From: Bdellovibrio bacteriovorus
Lineage (GTDB): Bacteria; Bdellovibrionota; Bdellovibrionia; Bdellovibrionales; Bdellovibrionaceae
Assembly (NCBI RefSeq): GCF_002208115.1
Contig: NZ_CP020946.1
Span: forward strand, 1,798,001 to 1,862,000
Length of the DNA stretch: 64,000 nucleotides
Direction: 5' to 3'
Shown here in pieces: positions 61,493 to 64,000 of the stretch. The notes below the pieces were generated by a model. The model was not told the DNA's origin, ran no database searches, and saw only the letters and a program-made list of their open reading frames with translations. The stretch's first letter is position 1. Each line of letters begins with the position of its first letter. The translations under genes and the position numbers were made by a program.

Positions 61493-62338
61493 ATGGAATA
61501 CCTGAAGGGGTTGCTTCTTCTTTTGGTGTGTCTGTTCAGCGGGAAGGCGCAAGCCCTGCCTTCGGTGAACGCTTTGTCGTGGGTGTTGCTGGATGCCTCC
61601 AGCGGTCAGATTCTGGCGGAACTTAATAAAGATCAACCGCTTCCGCCGGCCTCTTTAACCAAAGTGATGACGGCTTATATGGTTCTGTCTGCAATCCGCG
61701 AAGGGCGGCTGTCCCGCATGGACCGGGCCAGGGTTTCAGCCAGCGCTGTCATTCTCCGCCCGGAAGAGTCCAGTATGTATTTGAAGGTCGGGGAGTCGGT
61801 GACGGTGGATGAACTTCTGCGTGGCCTTATCGTGGCTTCGGCGAATGATGCCGCCCTTGTTCTGGCTGAAGTGGTTTCCGGCAGCCAGAAGGCTTTTGCC
61901 GAGCAAATGAACAAGACGGCGAAGAGTTTAGGAATGACTCAAAGTCTTTTTGCCAACGCTTCAGGGCTTTATACCGAAAAACACTATTCAACAGCGCAGG
62001 ATCTGGGGCTTCTCGCGGTGCGGATTTCCCAGGAGTTTCCCGAATACTTTGAATACTCGTCCAGCAAAGAGCTGACCTTTCGCGATTTTCAAAAGAAAAA
62101 TACCAATGACTTGTTGTTTTCAAAACTGCCCGTGGACGGCATGAAGACCGGACATATTAAAGCAGCAGGCTGGTGTGTGATGGTCAGCGCGCGAAAAAAC
62201 AAACGCCCGGATAAAAAGTCCGGGCGTTATATAGCCGTTGTTTTGGGGGCGCCCAGCAATCACGATCGATTTGCTGCGGGCCGGACTCTGCTGGAGTTTG
62301 CTTTCAGTCAACCCCGAATCCTCAAAGAGACCTTTTAG
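61493..62338 (+). CDS. D-alanyl-D-alanine carboxypeptidase (PBP5/6-type), periplasmic
   Basis: Start ATG at 61493 (MEYLKGLLLLLVCLFSGKAQA signal peptide); a GTG at 61478 is the alternative. The 281 residues have the penicillin-binding triad: S54-L-T-K57 (PPASLTKVMTAYM), S116-A-N118 (VASANDAALVLAEV) and K218-T-G (VDGMKTGHIKAAGWC). The C-terminal amphipathic domain of PBP5 is absent, so it may be a soluble or short form. It removes the last D-Ala from peptidoglycan stems and thereby controls cross-linking, which for a predator matters in its own or the prey wall. Its TAG overlaps the stop of the next gene on the other strand. Confidence 0.95.
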   Translation: MEYLKGLLLLLVCLFSGKAQALPSVNALSWVLLDASSGQILAELNKDQPLPPASLTKVMTAYMVLSAIREGRLSRMDRARVSASAVILRPEESSMYLKVGESVTVDELLRGLIVASANDAALVLAEVVSGSQKAFAEQMNKTAKSLGMTQSLFANASGLYTEKHYSTAQDLGLLAVRISQEFPEYFEYSSSKELTFRDFQKKNTNDLLFSKLPVDGMKTGHIKAAGWCVMVSARKNKRPDKKSGRYIAVVLGAPSNHDRFAAGRTLLEFAFSQPRILKETF

Positions 62339-62904
62339 TAACCCACTCCAAAAGACAGTGTGTGCTGCACATCGTTTTTAGACAGGTCGGAATAGTCCCT
62401 GAAGACCATCGTGGCGCTTAAATTCACTGAAAACACACCGAGCTTCACACCCACTTGGGCACCGGCATAGGGGTTGTATTTCAGATCCTTGTCTTTTCTT
62501 GTGACCACGCCACTGGACGTGGATTCTTCAAAGCCTTTGGTGGCTTGCGCTCCCAAACGCGCGGAAGAGAAGAAATACTGATTGAATCTGTAAGTGGAGC
62601 GAATGCCGAGCTTGTAGTTTTCGTCCTCGTGATAAACCTTTTCCGGGGTGCCAGAGAAAGTTTCGGTATCAGAGGCACGGGAATACTCAGCTTCGCCGGA
62701 AAGCAAATCCACACCGGCCGACAGGCGCACGCCGTACATCGCGCAGGTTGCTAAATGCGGGCTGGGGCTGCTGCGATAAACGGTTTCATAACCATAAAGT
62801 GGCTCAATCGCGTAACCGGAGCCTTTCACCAAAGTGAATTGGCGGGCGGATGCCACGGAGGTTGCCATCAACATCGCCAGAACTGTCAGGAATTGAATTT
62901 TCAT
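62335..62904 (-). CDS. Outer-membrane beta-barrel-like protein
   Basis: The product has 189 residues with a signal peptide (1-~20, ...TSVASA) and GGGGG upstream of the ATG. Strands alternate hydrophobic and polar residues throughout (for example FSVNLSATMVFRDYSD, then VQHTLSFGVGY, where the end is an aromatic residue as required for outer-membrane assembly). It is probably a small porin-like or OmpX/OmpW-type barrel, but no named family is certain. It converges on the carboxypeptidase gene with interlocked stop codons. Confidence 0.75.
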   Translation of the reverse strand: MKIQFLTVLAMLMATSVASARQFTLVKGSGYAIEPLYGYETVYRSSPSPHLATCAMYGVRLSAGVDLLSGEAEYSRASDTETFSGTPEKVYHEDENYKLGIRSTYRFNQYFFSSARLGAQATKGFEESTSSGVVTRKDKDLKYNPYAGAQVGVKLGVFSVNLSATMVFRDYSDLSKNDVQHTLSFGVGY

Positions 62905-63068
62905 AAGGCCCCCTTGTTGGACTTGTCTTGCATTTGTTTAATCGGCTTATTGGGCGGGAAGTTTTACAGGACGTTATGACAGGAGACGGCTTTTGATACA
63001 GACTTGGGTATGGCTTTACGGCTGGTAAACGAGTATCGTGATGTTCTGGAGTAATTTAAGATCAGATT

Positions 63069-63755
63069 ATGAAATACGATTTGTTCCTTTTTGATTTGGA
63101 TGACACTTTGTTGGACTTTAAAGCGTCGGAAAAGCTGTCCTTTGTTTCGGCGATGCATTCGGTGGGTCTGACGACAGATCTGGACAACCTTTTTCGCACC
63201 TATCAAATTGAAAATGCCGCTTTGTGGAAGCAGTTTGAACAGGGAAAAACCACCAAGGATCTTTTAAAAGTCGAACGCTTTCGCAAGTTGTTTGAAATCC
63301 ACGCCATCGAAATCGACCCGGTTCTGACAGCGAACAGATACCTGGATGCTTTGCCAGAAGCTGTTGTGTTGATCGATCACGCGGTTGAGCTGTGTGAATA
63401 TTTAAGTGGCAAAGGGGAGCTTGGAATTATCACCAACGGGATTCAAGCCACTCAAGTTCAACGTCTTAGTCGCTCAAAGCTTGCTCCGTATGTCAGATTT
63501 ATGGCTGTGTCGGAAGAAGCAGGATTTGCGAAGCCCGATGTTCGATTCTTTGAATACACCGTTAAACAAGCCCGTAAGTTTGATAAAAGCTCGACCTTGA
63601 TGGTGGGCGACAAACTGGAAACAGACATCCTGGGGGCGCATCATTTCGGTATTGATTCCTGCTGGTTTAATCCGGCAAAAGTCAAAATCGAACCCCATGA
63701 GGTTCCCCCGCAAATGCAAATTACGCATCTTTCTGAACTGAAGAAAATGGTTTAA
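63069..63755 (+). CDS. HAD-superfamily hydrolase, YjjG-like nucleotidase
   Basis: The 228-residue product has the HAD motifs: DLFLFDLDDTLLDF (motif I, nucleophile Asp near residue 10), LGIITNGIQATQVQRL (II), EAGFAKPDVRFFEYT with K (III) and STLMVGDKLETDILGAHHFG (IV). The cap domain is helical, as in YjjG (UMPH-1-like house-cleaning pyrimidine nucleotidase) and related phosphatases. Probably dephosphorylates nucleotides or small sugars. A single gene with no strong Shine-Dalgarno; an unusual amount of nucleotide-related chemistry (guaBA, HNH nuclease, 2H esterase) lies elsewhere in the window. Confidence 0.9.
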   Translation: MKYDLFLFDLDDTLLDFKASEKLSFVSAMHSVGLTTDLDNLFRTYQIENAALWKQFEQGKTTKDLLKVERFRKLFEIHAIEIDPVLTANRYLDALPEAVVLIDHAVELCEYLSGKGELGIITNGIQATQVQRLSRSKLAPYVRFMAVSEEAGFAKPDVRFFEYTVKQARKFDKSSTLMVGDKLETDILGAHHFGIDSCWFNPAKVKIEPHEVPPQMQITHLSELKKMV

Positions 63756-63902
63756 GGCCCGGAGTTGCAATCAGGAACAGGTTTTTAAAGTCGTTGATCA
63801 AGGCTGAATGAAGGTGAGCATAAGTTAAATTGTAATGTTGCAAAGATGAATATTTCTTCAACGAATAGAGGTTCAGAGAGATAATGAAATCTGGAGGTCT
63901 TC

Positions 63903-64000
63903 TTGAAGACCGTTTTATTCGTTGCAGTTTTATGCTTTTCATCATGGGGCCGGGCTTTACCCGGTGTCCGCGTCGCATTTTCTCTTGATAAACCACCCTA
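63903..64000 (+). CDS. N terminus of a secreted protein (partial)
   Basis: Starts at TTG 63903 with GGAGG at 63893-63897. The 32 residues to the window edge are a signal peptide with hydrophobic core LFVAVLCFSSWG, cleavage near ...WGRALP. The gene continues beyond the window, so nothing can be said of its function. Confidence 0.55.
   Translation, partial: MKTVLFVAVLCFSSWGRALPGVRVAFSLDKPP

Noticed and set aside
1-64000. Insertion sequences, prophage or CRISPR arrays
   Set aside because: No transposase, integrase or phage structural gene set was recognised, and no regularly spaced direct repeats were seen. The phage-tail-like parts of the 12431-16420 gene belong to a secreted fibre protein.

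Overview
The window looks like chromosomal DNA of a predatory bacterium of the Bdellovibrio group, most likely Bdellovibrio bacteriovorus or a close relative. This rests on recognition, not on a database search. GC content appears to be near one half and genes are densely packed on both strands. Many encode secreted proteins, lipoproteins and periplasmic hydrolases. There is also a large fibre-like surface protein with a C-terminal peptidase S74 chaperone domain, of the kind described as adhesive fibres in Bdellovibrio. I see no insertion sequence, prophage, CRISPR array or rRNA. One tRNA gene (Val, anticodon GAC) is present.

Layout. 1-4.9 kb: a partial gene, an envelope TPR protein, a secreted FecR-like protein, a long cytoplasmic coiled-coil protein and pyruvate kinase. 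4.9-8.6 kb (minus strand): a cyclic-nucleotide-binding protein and a thiolase/CoA-transferase operon (atoB-scoA-scoB). 8.7-11.5 kb: a secreted beta-repeat protein, a histone-H1-like Lys/Ala/Pro protein with a Cys/His cluster, a structured non-coding element, and a purine riboswitch directly in front of a secreted HNH nuclease gene. 11.6-17.2 kb (minus): a solute-binding protein, the 1329-residue S74 fibre protein and an acidic-tailed protein. 17.3-31 kb (plus): miaB, a DUF151-like gene, a CPA2 antiporter, a patatin lipase, a gamma-carbonic-anhydrase-like protein, guaBA and dnaE. 31-35 kb: two envelope proteins resembling the flagellar FlgT family and a binding protein made of two different periplasmic-binding folds. 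35-42 kb: a luciferase-like monooxygenase, a DUF4105 protein, a TetR regulator divergent from a thiolase with a clear promoter/operator, a frameshifted small secreted protein, an M48 lipoprotein peptidase and tRNA-Val. 42-64 kb: a GST, YcnI-like, TtcA and MscS proteins, a run of cell-wall enzymes (NlpC/P60-like, L,D-transpeptidase, D,D-carboxypeptidase), a PilZ membrane protein, an RDD protein, an RNA methyltransferase, a lipoprotein 2H phosphoesterase, a propeller-M28-PDZ peptidase, an esterase, a KH-domain protein, a phosphotransferase and a HAD phosphatase.

How the parts fit. The housekeeping core (guaBA, dnaE, pyk, miaB, ttcA) sits among genes suited to a life on other cells: adhesion, peptidoglycan remodelling, lipid, protein and nucleic-acid hydrolysis, and ketone-body or fatty-acid use. 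The strongest single observation is the purine aptamer at 10957-11019. It abuts the Shine-Dalgarno of a secreted nuclease gene, which suggests that release of nuclease is tied to purine or nucleoside supply. Several convergent gene pairs share interlocked stop codons, which shows how compact the genome is.
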